Made by a program: the position numbers and the translations under genes. A model generated the notes under the pieces. It saw nothing but the letters and a program-made list of their open reading frames with translations, ran no database searches and was not told the origin of the DNA. Shown here one piece after another: positions 18,015 through 27,453 of a stretch of 64,000 bases of DNA (the first letter of the stretch is position 1; the number at the start of each line of letters is the position of its first letter). The stretch is from Butyribacter intestini (GTDB taxonomy: Bacteria > Bacillota > Clostridia > Lachnospirales > Lachnospiraceae): NCBI GenBank assembly GCA_001414325.1, contig LLKB01000001.1, forward strand, positions 572,437 to 636,436, written 5' to 3'.

Positions 18015-18860
18015 ATCTATACTGATGTTGTTTTCTTTGATGTATTCACCTAGTTTCATATCTGAAGCTAAAATGTGGTTTGAAAGCCAGTTTAAAAGAT
18101 AATTTATGAGTTCAAACAAATATGTCTGCTGGTGTTCGTCAATCTCATCAAGTTCGTTTATATCAATATGAACAAGCTTGTCAACAAAAGCTGCGTGAGC
18201 CTTCTTTTGGGCATCAATACCCGGATAAGATATTTTTTCCATAAGGGCTTCTTCATCACTGAAATGAGTTTCAGTGTAAGTTTTAAGTTCATCGAGAAGA
18301 CGCATAATCTCATCATATTTATCATGGAGAAGTTTTTCATGAATAAGGTCATTGGTCTGCTCGATTATCTCAAAAAGATGGCGGTGTTCGTCATCAACAA
18401 GTGGAATGTCAGTTTTATACTTGTCTGTAAAGGCAAACGGGTTGTCATTTTCGTTTTCATCTGAGTGCTCAACAAGTTTGCCAATCATAATGTCGCTGCC
18501 TAAGATATGTTTATATAACCACTGAACGATATAAACGAGAATATCATTTAATGATTTTTTAGTAGTTTCATTAGAAGAAGTATCAAGTTTAAAACTATTT
18601 ACCTTTTCTGTAAAAACCTTGTGTTCTTTAATCTGTGAGTCAAGCTCAGGGTCATTGATTTTTTTCATATATGCTTCTTCATGGGCAAAATGAACAGCCG
18701 CATAATCTTTAAGTCCTTTAATAAGATTTTTGGCAATATATGTAACATCTTCAGTTTTGTCAGCAAGAGCAATGGCATCATTTATCATATCGAATAATTT
18801 CTTGTGTTCGTCATCTATTTCTTTAATGCCAATCATACAATCCTTAGTAAATTCGTACAT
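18012..18860 (-). CDS. Protein with two tandem bacteriohemerythrin domains
   Basis: Cytoplasmic non-haem di-iron oxygen-binding protein, 282 aa, made of two hemerythrin domains of about 135 aa. Each domain keeps the ligand set. Domain 1 has DDEHKKLF, HFAHEEAYM, EHKVF and HILGSD. Domain 2 has DDEHRHLF, HFSDEEALM, AHAAF and HILASD. In anaerobes such proteins are thought to scavenge or sense oxygen. It is alone on the minus strand between convergent and divergent neighbours. AGGAGG is found just upstream of the start (ctccttaat on the plus strand). Confidence 0.93.
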   Translation of the reverse strand: MYEFTKDCMIGIKEIDDEHKKLFDMINDAIALADKTEDVTYIAKNLIKGLKDYAAVHFAHEEAYMKKINDPELDSQIKEHKVFTEKVNSFKLDTSSNETTKKSLNDILVYIVQWLYKHILGSDIMIGKLVEHSDENENDNPFAFTDKYKTDIPLVDDEHRHLFEIIEQTNDLIHEKLLHDKYDEIMRLLDELKTYTETHFSDEEALMEKISYPGIDAQKKAHAAFVDKLVHIDINELDEIDEHQQTYLFELINYLLNWLSNHILASDMKLGEYIKENNISID

Positions 18861-19115
18861 GAAAAACCTCCTTAATATTTATATGTACTCTCGAATTTAT
18901 TTGTTTGAAAGATTCCGGGAGTATGTTTATGTCTTTTGATACGGCATTATTATATAACAATATTTTAAATATTACTATATCAATTTGAAAAATGGATTAA
19001 ATTTGTTTAAATGTAATAAAATCTTAATTGTATTTTTCTTCTTTATGCTATAGAATAACTTCTGCATTGTACTTGTTGATAATAATTATTATTTTAAGAA
19101 AGGCGGATTATAATT

Positions 19116-20267
19116 ATGAAAAAAAGAATTATAGCTGTTATGTGTATTATTTTGTCGATTGGTTTATTGTTTGGAGAAAGCGATACTAATGCTTCTACAA
19201 AGTCTCCGTTGATATATGCCGGCAGCGAGAATATTACAGGCGGTAAATATACACTTGGTCAAAAATCAAAACTCAGACTTAACATAAAAAATAAAAAACA
19301 GTATAAAAAAATAACATTCAAAACTGAAAATTTCAAAAAAATTAAAATAGATAAAAAAGGAACTGTTACGGCAGGAACTTCTAATGGTACAGGCAATATT
19401 ACAGTAACTGGAATAACAAAAGATGGAAAAAAATATAATTCACATCTAAAAGTAACGGTTACTGATACTCTGGGAAAATATTCAAATCTTACTGATTTAA
19501 ATACACAAAATGAAGTGAAAAAATATCTCATTGATGCCGGTGTTTCAAAGAAAAATGTAGAGGAGTGGCTGAAAGATGTGAATGAATATAATAAGACTAT
19601 AAAAAATACCAGTCTTGTGAAAAAAGGATATAAAAAACTTGGTCTTAATGTACCAGTGTATAATGACACTAAAATAGCGGAGTACTGGTCAAAGAAGTAT
19701 AATATGTTTATCGGATATAATTGTCGTATAACTGCATTTGATCTTTTAAAAGATTATGTGAAAATAGGAAAAAATGTAAAGACGGATACAACTGAATTGT
19801 TCATGGATAGTGATGCGTTGAAAAATTCACCTTATCAGAAATATAACAAAAAAGATACAAAGAAGTTTGAAGCATTATATTCAAGTGTTAATACTGTTTA
19901 TTCGACTAATACAGATAAACATATTAGTGTTTTCAAAAAATATCGAAAAAAGAATGATATTAAATTTGCCAATGATAAGACTAAGGCATCTCTTATAACA
20001 GTTGTTTTTCATTCCAGCTTCAGTAAAAAAGAGAATGAACTTTTTATAGGTCATGCAGGGGTACTTGTGCCGTTAAAAAATAAAAAATATATTTTTATAG
20101 AAAAACTTTCGTTCCAGTCACCATATCAGGTTATTAAGTTTGAATCAAAACAGCAGCTTAATGAATATCTTATGAGGATGTATGATACGGAATGGGGACA
20201 GGATACAGCTAAACCATTTATTATGGAAAATAATGATGTTTTATCATGTTATCATTCTGTACGATAA
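19116..20267 (+). CDS. Secreted Ig-like (BIG_2) plus DUF4300-like protein
   Basis: Exported protein of 383 aa. Signal peptide residues 1 to about 27 (IIAVMCIILSIGLLFGES). Residues about 30-118 look like a bacterial Ig-like domain (YTLGQKSKLRLNIKNKK, GTVTAGTSNGTGNITVTG). The rest, with YNCRITAFDLLKDY, FIGHAGVLVPLK and FIEKLSFQSPYQVIKF, resembles DUF4300, a family of exported Firmicutes proteins of unknown function. The conserved NCR, the His in GHAG and the Glu in FIEK could form an active site, but this is only a guess. It stands alone, with AAAGGCGG upstream of the ATG. Confidence 0.65.
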   Translation: MKKRIIAVMCIILSIGLLFGESDTNASTKSPLIYAGSENITGGKYTLGQKSKLRLNIKNKKQYKKITFKTENFKKIKIDKKGTVTAGTSNGTGNITVTGITKDGKKYNSHLKVTVTDTLGKYSNLTDLNTQNEVKKYLIDAGVSKKNVEEWLKDVNEYNKTIKNTSLVKKGYKKLGLNVPVYNDTKIAEYWSKKYNMFIGYNCRITAFDLLKDYVKIGKNVKTDTTELFMDSDALKNSPYQKYNKKDTKKFEALYSSVNTVYSTNTDKHISVFKKYRKKNDIKFANDKTKASLITVVFHSSFSKKENELFIGHAGVLVPLKNKKYIFIEKLSFQSPYQVIKFESKQQLNEYLMRMYDTEWGQDTAKPFIMENNDVLSCYHSVR

Positions 20268-20324
20268 TACAGATGTGACAAATGAGAGGAGAAACTTTAG
20301 CAAAAGGGTGCAAAAATGTTTCCT

Positions 20325-20353
20325 TTGACTTCCTGTATTAAATAATGTATAAT
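20325..20353 (+). promoter_or_regulatory. Sigma-A promoter of gpmI
   Basis: TTGACT (20325-20330), a 17-bp spacer and TATAAT (20348-20353), a near-perfect housekeeping promoter about 98 nt before the gpmI start. Confidence 0.8.
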
Positions 20354-20450
20354 TTGTTGTCGGATAAAAATGTAACTACTTTAAATGTGATGTAGGGAAA
20401 ATTTTTTGAACCTATATCAAAATATTTTTTATAAAGAAAGGATAACGATT

Positions 20451-21995
20451 ATGAGTAAGAAACCGGTTGTATTGATGGTACTTGATGGTTATGGATTAAA
20501 TGATAAGACAGAGGGAAATGCTATCGCACAGGCAAAGACACCTGTTATGGACAAACTTATGAAAGAGTGTCCGTTCCAGAAAGGGAATGCAAGCGGACTC
20601 AGCGTAGGACTTCCGGATGGACAGATGGGTAACTCAGAAGTTGGTCATATGAACATCGGTGCCGGACGCATCATTTATCAGGAACTTACACGAATTACAA
20701 AAGCTATTGAAGAGGGAACATTCTTTGAAAATAAAGCATTACTTGCAGCAGTTGAGAATGCAAAGAAAAACAATTCAGATCTTCATCTTTTTGGACTTCT
20801 CTCAGATGGTGGTGTGCACAGCCACAATACACATCTTTATGGACTTTTAGAACTTGCAAAGAGAAATGGTCTTGAAAATGTATATGTTCATGCTTTCCTT
20901 GATGGTCGTGATACAGCACCTACATCCGGAAAGGGCTTTGTAGAGGAACTTCAGAAAGAGATGGACAAAATAGGTGTCGGTAAGATTGCATCTGTACATG
21001 GACGCTATTATGCAATGGACAGAGATAACAACTGGGACAGAGTAGAAAAGGCATATAATGCCCTTGTAAAGGGTGAGGGTGTTAAGGCTGATGATGCTGT
21101 TAAGGCAGTAGCAGACTCATATGCACAGGATGTAAATGATGAGTTCGTTGTTCCAACAGTTATTGAGGAGAACGGAAAGCCTGTTGCAACTATAAAGGCT
21201 AACGATTCAGTTATCTTCTTTAACTTCAGACCTGACCGTGCCCGTCAGATTACACGCACTTTCTGTGATGAAAGTTTTGACAAGTTTGAGAGAGCAAACG
21301 GATTTATGCCTCTTACATTTGTATGCTTTACAAATTATGATGAGACTATCGGAAACAAACTTGTTGCATTTGAGAAGGAGAGTATTGAAAACACATTTGG
21401 TGAGTTCCTTGCAGCACATGATATGACACAGCTTCGTCTTGCTGAGACAGAGAAATATGCTCATGTAACATTTTTCTTTAACGGCGGTGTTGAAGAACCA
21501 AACAAAGGTGAGGAGCGTTCACTTGTAAAATCACCTTCAGTTGCTACATATGATCTTAAGCCTGAGATGAGTGCACCTGAGGTAAGTGAGAGACTTAATG
21601 AAGCTATCGCATCAGATAAATATGATGTTATTGTTATCAACTTTGCAAATCCTGACATGGTCGGACATACAGGAGTTATCCCGGCAGCGGTAGCAGCAGT
21701 TGAGAAAGTTGACGAGTGTGTCGGAACGGCAGTAGAGGCAGTTAAAAAAGCTGACGGAGTATTATTTATCTGTGCAGACCACGGAAATGCAGAGCAGATG
21801 GTAGATTATGAGACAGGAGCACCATTTACTGCTCATACAACAAATCCTGTTCCGTTTGTTCTTGTAAATTATGACGATGCTTACACACTGAGAGAGGGCG
21901 GATGCCTTGCAGACATAGCACCTACACTTATCGAGATTATGGGACTTGAACAGCCAAAAGAAATGACCGGAAAATCACTTCTTATAAAAAAATAG
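20451..21995 (+). CDS. gpmI: 2,3-bisphosphoglycerate-independent phosphoglycerate mutase
   Basis: Glycolytic enzyme interconverting 3- and 2-phosphoglycerate through a phosphoserine and two Mn ions. From the ATG at 20451 (AAAGAAAGG upstream) it is 514 aa, the usual size. It opens MSKKPVVLMVLDGYGLND, with the metal-binding DGYG. The nucleophile serine lies in GQMGNSEVGHMNIGAG. Other landmarks are HAFLDGRDTAP, GRYYAMDRDNNWDR, NFRPDRARQ, NFANPDMVGHTG and CADHGNAEQM. All active-site blocks are intact. Confidence 0.97.
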   Translation: MSKKPVVLMVLDGYGLNDKTEGNAIAQAKTPVMDKLMKECPFQKGNASGLSVGLPDGQMGNSEVGHMNIGAGRIIYQELTRITKAIEEGTFFENKALLAAVENAKKNNSDLHLFGLLSDGGVHSHNTHLYGLLELAKRNGLENVYVHAFLDGRDTAPTSGKGFVEELQKEMDKIGVGKIASVHGRYYAMDRDNNWDRVEKAYNALVKGEGVKADDAVKAVADSYAQDVNDEFVVPTVIEENGKPVATIKANDSVIFFNFRPDRARQITRTFCDESFDKFERANGFMPLTFVCFTNYDETIGNKLVAFEKESIENTFGEFLAAHDMTQLRLAETEKYAHVTFFFNGGVEEPNKGEERSLVKSPSVATYDLKPEMSAPEVSERLNEAIASDKYDVIVINFANPDMVGHTGVIPAAVAAVEKVDECVGTAVEAVKKADGVLFICADHGNAEQMVDYETGAPFTAHTTNPVPFVLVNYDDAYTLREGGCLADIAPTLIEIMGLEQPKEMTGKSLLIKK

Positions 21996-22163
21996 TAAGT
22001 AACTGTTACCAAATAGAAAAAATATATTGAAATATATGTAACATTATGATAGACTAGATTAGTACAGTGTTTTTTGCTGTACTAATCAGTTTATGACAAT
22101 AATCTTTATGTCAGGGCATGAAATTTATTGTTTGAGTTTTAGTTGAATGGAGGAGCATAGTCG

Positions 22164-22412
22164 ATGATTAAGACAATTCATGGAATTTTATTGATTCTAT
22201 ACATTATCGTATGTGTTGCACTTACAGTTGTAGTTATTCTTCAGGAAGGCAAGCAGGCAGGACTTACAGGAGCTATCAGCGGAGCAGCAGAGTCTTATTG
22301 GGGAAAGAATAAAGGTCGTTCTATGGAGGGCGGACTTGTTGTAGCTACAAGAGTTCTTGCAGTATTATTTGTTTTGATTTCACTTTTATTGAATCTTAGT
22401 ATTTTTTCATAA
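22164..22412 (+). CDS. secG: Protein translocase subunit SecG
   Basis: Small membrane subunit of the SecYEG channel, 82 aa. Two membrane helices (residues about 5-25 and 58-78) flank the conserved cytosolic loop VVILQEGKQAGLTGAISG. GGAGGA lies upstream of the ATG. It sits before rnr and smpB, the usual order in Firmicutes. A terminator hairpin and a palindromic element begin three bases after the stop. Confidence 0.93.
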   Translation: MIKTIHGILLILYIIVCVALTVVVILQEGKQAGLTGAISGAAESYWGKNKGRSMEGGLVVATRVLAVLFVLISLLLNLSIFS

Positions 22413-22414
22413 TA

Positions 22415-22597
22415 GTAACAGTTCAGCCAAAAAAAGATAAGTCAATAATACACGAGCTTGCTCGATGTATTATTGGCTTGTTTTTTTGGGCGGAATAGCC
22501 TTTCATTTATAAATGAAATAAACATAAGCTGCGTAGCAGCGGCTGACAGCTTGCTGGCAGGTTTATGAATTTATTAAATGAAAGGCTGAACTGTTAC
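22415..22597. repeat. 183-bp palindromic, MITE-like intergenic element
   Basis: A 14-bp perfect inverted repeat bounds it: GTAACAGTTCAGCC (22415-22428) and GGCTGAACTGTTAC (22584-22597). Inside are the secG terminator hairpin and a second inverted repeat, AGCCTTTCATTTA (22497-22509) with TAAATGAAAGGCT (22575-22587). The bounded, nested palindrome looks like a small non-coding repeat inserted between secG and rnr. A related AACTGTTACC also follows the gpmI stop at about 22000. It could instead be only nested terminators. Confidence 0.5.
22443..22487 (+). terminator. Rho-independent terminator of secG
   Basis: CAATAATACA (22443-22452) pairs with TGTATTATTG (22466-22475), with an inner GAGC/GCTC stem. 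A run of seven or more T follows (22480-22487). It lies within the larger palindromic element. Confidence 0.85.
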
Positions 22598-22688
22598 CCG
22601 CAATATTATTTTATCCTACAAAATGATTGTTTCATCATGGATTATAGGATATAATATATATATAAATTGAGCAATAGGGGGTGTTTGT

Positions 22689-25406
22689 ATGAATAGAGAA
22701 GTTTTAAACAGTAAAAAAGAGATGATTCTTGAATTTGTTAATTCAAAAAGTTATAAACCAATGTCAACAAAAGAGATGGGAGTTGTCTTACAGGTTCCGG
22801 CAAAGGAAAAGAAAGATTTCAGGGCAGTTCTTGACGAATTGTATAGCGAGGGAAAGATACAGCTTGATCTTAAGGGAAAGATAAAGCCGCTTTCTGAGGA
22901 TATTTTTGTTGGAAAATTTATGGGCACTCAGCGAGGTTTTGGCTTTGTTCGTGTTGAGGGAGATGACGAAGATATATTTATCCCTGCACACAAGACCAGA
23001 GGAGCAATAGATGGAGATACGGTTCATGTAGTTATTGATGACAAAGCACATGGAAAAAGGCGTGAAGGTGAGGTTATATCCATTGTTGAGCGTGGAACAG
23101 ATATTCTCGTTGGAACATATTCAAAGAGTAAGAGCTTCGGGTTTGTTGTACCTGACAATCAAAAGTTTGGCAGGGATATTTATATTCCAAAAGCTGAGAG
23201 CAAAGGTGCGATAACAGGACATAAGGTTGTTGTTGAGATTACCGATTATGGAAGTGATACGACAAATCCTGAGGGAAAGATTCTTGAAATAATCGGTCAC
23301 ATAAATGACCCTGGGGTAGACATTTTATCAATAATAAAGGCTTACGGACTTCCTGAGGAGTATCCTGATGAGGTTATGGATCAGGTTGAAAAGATAGAGG
23401 ATGAGGTAGCAGAGGAGGAGAAGAACGGAAGAAGCGATTATAGAAATCTGCAGATGGTAACAATCGATGGTGAGGATGCAAAAGACCTTGATGATGCAGT
23501 ATCACTTACAAAAGAGAACGGTATATATCATCTTGGTGTCCATATTGCTGATGTATCAAATTATGTCACTGAGTGTTCTCCACTTGACAAGGAAGCCGTT
23601 AAGAGAGGTACGAGTGTTTATCTTGTAGACAGGGTTATACCTATGCTTCCGCATAAACTGTCAAATGGTATCTGCTCGCTCAATCAGGGAGTAGACAGAC
23701 TTGCACTTTCTTGTATGATGGATATAAATGAAAAGGGTGAGATAGTAAAACACAGCATAGAAGAAAGCGTTATAAATGTAGACAGGAGAATGTCCTACAC
23801 AAGTGTTCATAAGATAGTCGAGCTTGAAGATGAGGAAGAACAGGAGAAGTACAAAGAACTTATACCTATGTTTGAACTCATGTATGAACTTGCTGGTATA
23901 TTAAGAGAGAGAAGATTTAAGAGAGGTTCTATTGATTTTGATTTCCCTGAGAGCAAGATAATTCTTGATGAAAAGGGCAAGCCGGTAGAGATAAAAGAAT
24001 ATGAGAGAAACAATGCAAACCGTATAATCGAGGAGTTTATGCTTGCTGCAAACCAGACAGTGGCAGAGGAATATTTCTGGCAGGAACTTCCGTTTGTTTA
24101 TCGTGTTCATGAGGAGCCTGACGAGGAAAAAATAAACAAGCTCGGAGTTTTTATAGAGAATTTTGGTTATACTTTAAAGGTAAACTCAGACGGTGAGATT
24201 CACCCAAAAGAGATACAGAAGCTTATAAAATCCGTTGAGGGAAAGCCGGAAGAAGCACTTATAAGCAGACTTGCACTTCGCTCAATGAAACAGGCAAAAT
24301 ATATGACGCAGTGCGGAGGACACTTTGGTCTTTCGATGAAATATTATTGTCATTTTACATCACCTATCAGAAGATACCCTGACCTTCAGATACACCGTAT
24401 CATAAAGGAAAATATTCATGGACAGATGAATGACAAGAGGATAGGTCATTATAATCAGATACTTCCAGAAGTTGCGGAGGCTGCGAGCAGGCTTGAAAGG
24501 AGAGCTGATGATGCAGAGCGTGAAGTTGAGAAGCTGAAAAAGGCTGAGTATATGGAACAGTTTATCGGACAGAGCTTTGATGGTATTATATCAGGTGTCA
24601 CGACATGGGGAATGTATGTTGAACTTCCAAATACTGTTGAGGGAATGGTAAGGGTTGCCGACATTCCGGGAGATTATTATTATTTTGAGGAAGAAAAGTA
24701 CAGAATGGTAGGCGAGCATACAGGAAAGTCATATAAACTCGGTGAACCGATAAGGATAACTGTCTCAGCAGTTGATAAACTTACGAAAACAATAGACTTT
24801 ACCGTATGTGAAGATTATGAGCTTTCAGATGGTGATTCCGAAAATGCTGATGGCAATATTGGAGATAAAACCATAAAAAATAAAGAGTCTGATAATAGTT
24901 CATTAGTTAGTGGTGATGAAAAAGAGCCTGAGAGCAGAGAAAATGAAAGAAAATCAGCAAAAAGCCAGAGCCGTAGAGTTGTGGAAAAGTCAGACTCAGA
25001 GAGTTTAAGATCTTCTGAAAGAGAAAAGACTGCAAAGGGAAAGAAACGCAGAAATGTAGAAAAGTCTGATTCATCAGCAAATGGACATAGAAGAAAAACT
25101 TCAAAAAGTTCAGAAAGCCGAAGTAGAAGAGATTCAGAGAGAAAATCTAAGGCGGTTTCAAAACCAAAGAATAAGGCTGCAGCAAGAGCAAAGCAGAAGG
25201 CTGTTATGGAAGCGAAAGAAAAAGCATTAAAGGCATTTGAGTACAGAAAGAAAAAAGCTAAAAAGAAAGCCGCTAAAGCAGCCGCTGAAGCAAAGATAGA
25301 GCATGAGGTAAAGAAACTTACCGGTGCAGCCAAAAAGAGAGCCTTAAATAAGGCAAAAAAGAAAGCAAAGAAAAAAGCAAAACAGGCAAAAAAATTAAAG
25401 AAGTAA
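22689..25406 (+). CDS. rnr: Ribonuclease R with a long basic C-terminal tail
   Basis: 3'-to-5' exoribonuclease that degrades structured RNA and works with tmRNA/SmpB in mRNA clearance. 905 aa against a usual 700-800. Seen: N-terminal winged-helix region (MSTKEMGVVLQV), two cold-shock domains (GFGFVRVEGDDEDIFIP and SFGFVVPDN), the RNB catalytic block TIDGEDAKDLDDAVSL with its acidic metal ligands, HYCHFTSPIRRYPDL-type sequence, and a C-terminal S1 domain (FDGIISGVTTWGMYVELP). From about residue 715 a 190-residue Ser/Lys/Arg-rich then Ala/Lys-rich tail follows, probably disordered and RNA-binding. smpB begins 12 nt downstream. Confidence 0.95.
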   Translation: MNREVLNSKKEMILEFVNSKSYKPMSTKEMGVVLQVPAKEKKDFRAVLDELYSEGKIQLDLKGKIKPLSEDIFVGKFMGTQRGFGFVRVEGDDEDIFIPAHKTRGAIDGDTVHVVIDDKAHGKRREGEVISIVERGTDILVGTYSKSKSFGFVVPDNQKFGRDIYIPKAESKGAITGHKVVVEITDYGSDTTNPEGKILEIIGHINDPGVDILSIIKAYGLPEEYPDEVMDQVEKIEDEVAEEEKNGRSDYRNLQMVTIDGEDAKDLDDAVSLTKENGIYHLGVHIADVSNYVTECSPLDKEAVKRGTSVYLVDRVIPMLPHKLSNGICSLNQGVDRLALSCMMDINEKGEIVKHSIEESVINVDRRMSYTSVHKIVELEDEEEQEKYKELIPMFELMYELAGILRERRFKRGSIDFDFPESKIILDEKGKPVEIKEYERNNANRIIEEFMLAANQTVAEEYFWQELPFVYRVHEEPDEEKINKLGVFIENFGYTLKVNSDGEIHPKEIQKLIKSVEGKPEEALISRLALRSMKQAKYMTQCGGHFGLSMKYYCHFTSPIRRYPDLQIHRIIKENIHGQMNDKRIGHYNQILPEVAEAASRLERRADDAEREVEKLKKAEYMEQFIGQSFDGIISGVTTWGMYVELPNTVEGMVRVADIPGDYYYFEEEKYRMVGEHTGKSYKLGEPIRITVSAVDKLTKTIDFTVCEDYELSDGDSENADGNIGDKTIKNKESDNSSLVSGDEKEPESRENERKSAKSQSRRVVEKSDSESLRSSEREKTAKGKKRRNVEKSDSSANGHRRKTSKSSESRSRRDSERKSKAVSKPKNKAAARAKQKAVMEAKEKALKAFEYRKKKAKKKAAKAAAEAKIEHEVKKLTGAAKKRALNKAKKKAKKKAKQAKKLKK

Positions 25407-25418
25407 ATAGAGGTAGTT

Positions 25419-25883
25419 ATGGCTAAGCAGACAAAAAAACTTATAGCAAACAATAAAAAAGCATATCATGATTATTTTATTGAAGATAAGTATGAAGCCG
25501 GAATATCACTTGCGGGAACTGAGGTTAAGTCACTCAGAATGGGGAGATGCAGTGTAAAAGAAGCTTTTATACGAATTGAAAAAGGAGAAGTTTATGTCTA
25601 CAATATGCACATCCCTGCATATGAGAAAGGAAATATTTTTAACAAAGATCCGTTAAGAGTGCGTAAACTTCTTCTTCACAAAAGTGAGATACGAAAAATT
25701 GAAGGTCAGATAGCACAGAAAGGTTATACGGTCGTGCCGCTCAGTGTCTATTTTAGCGGAAGTCTTGTCAAAGTTGAGATTGGTCTTGCAAAAGGTAAAA
25801 AATTGTACGACAAGAGACAGGATATAGCAAAGAAAGACCAAAGGCGTGAGGCAGAGCGTAAATTTAAAAATCTTCAATTTTAG
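25419..25883 (+). CDS. smpB: SsrA-binding protein SmpB
   Basis: RNA-binding protein that delivers tmRNA to stalled ribosomes. 154 aa, normal length. Seen: [22 protein letters not shown] near the N-terminus, [18 protein letters not shown], the C-terminal [18 protein letters not shown] and the decoding tail. It starts 12 nt after rnr (AGAGGTAG upstream) and is surely cotranscribed with it. Its partner RNA ssrA is in this window, but 21 kb away at 46692. Confidence 0.97.
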   Translation: MAKQTKKLIANNKKAYHDYFIEDKYEAGISLAGTEVKSLRMGRCSVKEAFIRIEKGEVYVYNMHIPAYEKGNIFNKDPLRVRKLLLHKSEIRKIEGQIAQKGYTVVPLSVYFSGSLVKVEIGLAKGKKLYDKRQDIAKKDQRREAERKFKNLQF

Positions 25884-26097
25884 TATATAAGAACTAATGA
25901 AAAATAATGGAGCTTTATTTGCCAATCTGAAATAGACTGTCAGACAAGGCATAAATAAGTAAAGAAAGTTTTATTGGTAAAATTGCATAAAAAAATAGCT
26001 TAAAATTTATACAAAACAGCAAAAATACAAAAAACACTTGACGAATCATATTTACGATAGTAATATATTGGCAACGAAACAAGTTGCGAAAGCGAAC

Positions 26098-26213
26098 TGG
26101 ATTGTTACTGATTGTATATCATACATATTAGGCAAGACTGGGTTGCACCGTTTGATAATGAACGTAGTTTATATATTACTATTGTTTAGGTATAGGTGTG
26201 ATGCAGTTTTTTT
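26098..26213 (+). promoter_or_regulatory. RAT antiterminator overlapping a terminator, upstream of the LicT-like gene
   Basis: The ribonucleic antiterminator starts GGATTGTTACTG (26099-26110) and closes at AGGCAAGACT (about 26130-26139), matching the BglG/LicT target pattern. Its 3' end overlaps the 5' arm of a terminator: ACTGGGTTGCACC (26137-26149) with GGTGTGATGCAGT (26195-26207), then seven T. The two folds exclude each other. Binding of the regulator would allow read-through into its own gene. The rest of the 25884-26295 gap is AT-rich with nothing else recognised. Confidence 0.8.
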
Positions 26214-26295
26214 GATTTCATTTTTTTAAAGTTTATTTTCTTTTTGAATTGAAAAACTCGGTGAAAATTTTGCTGTTTTGTCCGGGGGAAGAAAG

Positions 26296-27153
26296 GTGAA
26301 AATCTTAAAAGTTATAAATAACAATGTTGTAAGTGCCTGTGATGATAAAGGCAAAGAGATAGTTGTTATGGGAAAAGGTTTAGGCTTTGGTAAGAAAAAC
26401 GGAGATATTCTTGACGAGTCAAAGATTGAGAAAAAGTTTTCGATGCCTGATGAGAGTGTCAGCAGACTTGAAGAAATATTAAAGGATATTCCTTATGAGT
26501 ATGCTCAGGTTGCAAATCGTATAATAGCGATGGTAAAAGAAAAGTTTGATATGAAACTCAGCAAGATAATTTACATAACGCTTACCGATCATTTAAATTT
26601 TGCGATTACCCGTTATAAAAAAGGTATTGAAGTTGAAAATGCACTTTTATGGGAAATCAAAAGATTTTATCAAAAAGAATTTGAAGCCGGAAAAGAAGCT
26701 CTTGAAATCATAAAAAAAGAACTTGGGATTGAGCTTTCAGAAGATGAGGCAGGATTTTTTGCAATCCATATATTAAATGCCCAGATCGATGCTGATATGA
26801 TGCAGACTATAAATATTCCGGGGATTACAAAAGATATTGTAAATATAGTAGGATATACATTTGGACGAGAACTTGACAGAGAAAGTTTATATTATGAGCG
26901 TTTTATCACTCATATTAAACACTTTCTTGCGAGGGTTGTAAAAAATGAAGTATATGGTGAAGATACGAATGACAGACTCGCCATAATGGTAAAAGACGAA
27001 TTTCCAAAAAGCTACAGATGTGCATTAAGGATAAGAGATTATCTCAAAGTGAGCAAGAAGTATAATGTATCTTTGGAGGAAATATCGTATCTGACTATTC
27101 ACATTCAGAGACTTTCAGGTGAAGGACAGAAAGATATTCACAAGGAAAGTTGA
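26296..27153 (+). CDS. LicT/BglG-family transcription antiterminator
   Basis: RNA-binding regulator of PTS genes, about 285 aa. The GTG at 26296 follows GGGGGAAGAAAG and gives the standard start KILKVINNNVVSACDDKG; an in-frame TTG at 26278 overlaps the ribosome binding site. Residues 1-55 are the CAT RNA-binding domain (KEIVVMGKGLGFGKK). Two PRD domains follow, with histidines in LTDHLNFAI, FFAIHILNAQ, RFITHIKHF and LTIHIQRL, the sites normally phosphorylated by HPr or EIIB. RAT elements precede both this gene and ptsI. With an EIIBA gene nearby, a glucose- or glucoside-type PTS sensor is likely. Confidence 0.92.
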   Translation: MKILKVINNNVVSACDDKGKEIVVMGKGLGFGKKNGDILDESKIEKKFSMPDESVSRLEEILKDIPYEYAQVANRIIAMVKEKFDMKLSKIIYITLTDHLNFAITRYKKGIEVENALLWEIKRFYQKEFEAGKEALEIIKKELGIELSEDEAGFFAIHILNAQIDADMMQTINIPGITKDIVNIVGYTFGRELDRESLYYERFITHIKHFLARVVKNEVYGEDTNDRLAIMVKDEFPKSYRCALRIRDYLKVSKKYNVSLEEISYLTIHIQRLSGEGQKDIHKES

Positions 27154-27253
27154 AATATTAAAATATTATCAGCTATGCAGTGTGAATTATACCATGAAAA
27201 GTGAATTTAAAGTCACGTTAGTAACTGCAAATTAAATATAAACACACCTGTTA

Positions 27254-27385
27254 GGGATTGTTACATTCAGTTGGCGAAACCCGGACACGAAACTTTTAAC
27301 TTTTATTTTGAATAAACATATTAAAGAATATAAATATTAAGTATGTGAAAAAATATAGTTAGTTTTGTGTCCGGGTTTTAGTTTT
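27254..27385 (+). promoter_or_regulatory. RAT antiterminator and terminator in the ptsI leader
   Basis: GGGATTGTTACATTCAG, then TTGGCGAAACCCGG (27254-27284), follows the LicT-target pattern. It overlaps the 5' arm of a terminator: AAACCCGGACACGAAACT (27277-27294) pairs over 18 bp (one G-T) with AGTTTTGTGTCCGGGTTT (27361-27378), followed by T-rich sequence. This is the second such switch, so the antiterminator at 26296 probably also controls ptsI. Confidence 0.8.
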
Positions 27386-27453
27386 TATGATGATAGTTTG
27401 AAAAATCCATATATGCAGGATTTTATCGTTAAAAATCCGATTTTTCAAACATA

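Noticed and set aside
24815..25453. Minus-strand Phe/Ala-rich frame opposite the RNase R tail
   Set aside because: Mirror of the Lys/Ala/Ser-rich codons of rnr, with no start signals.
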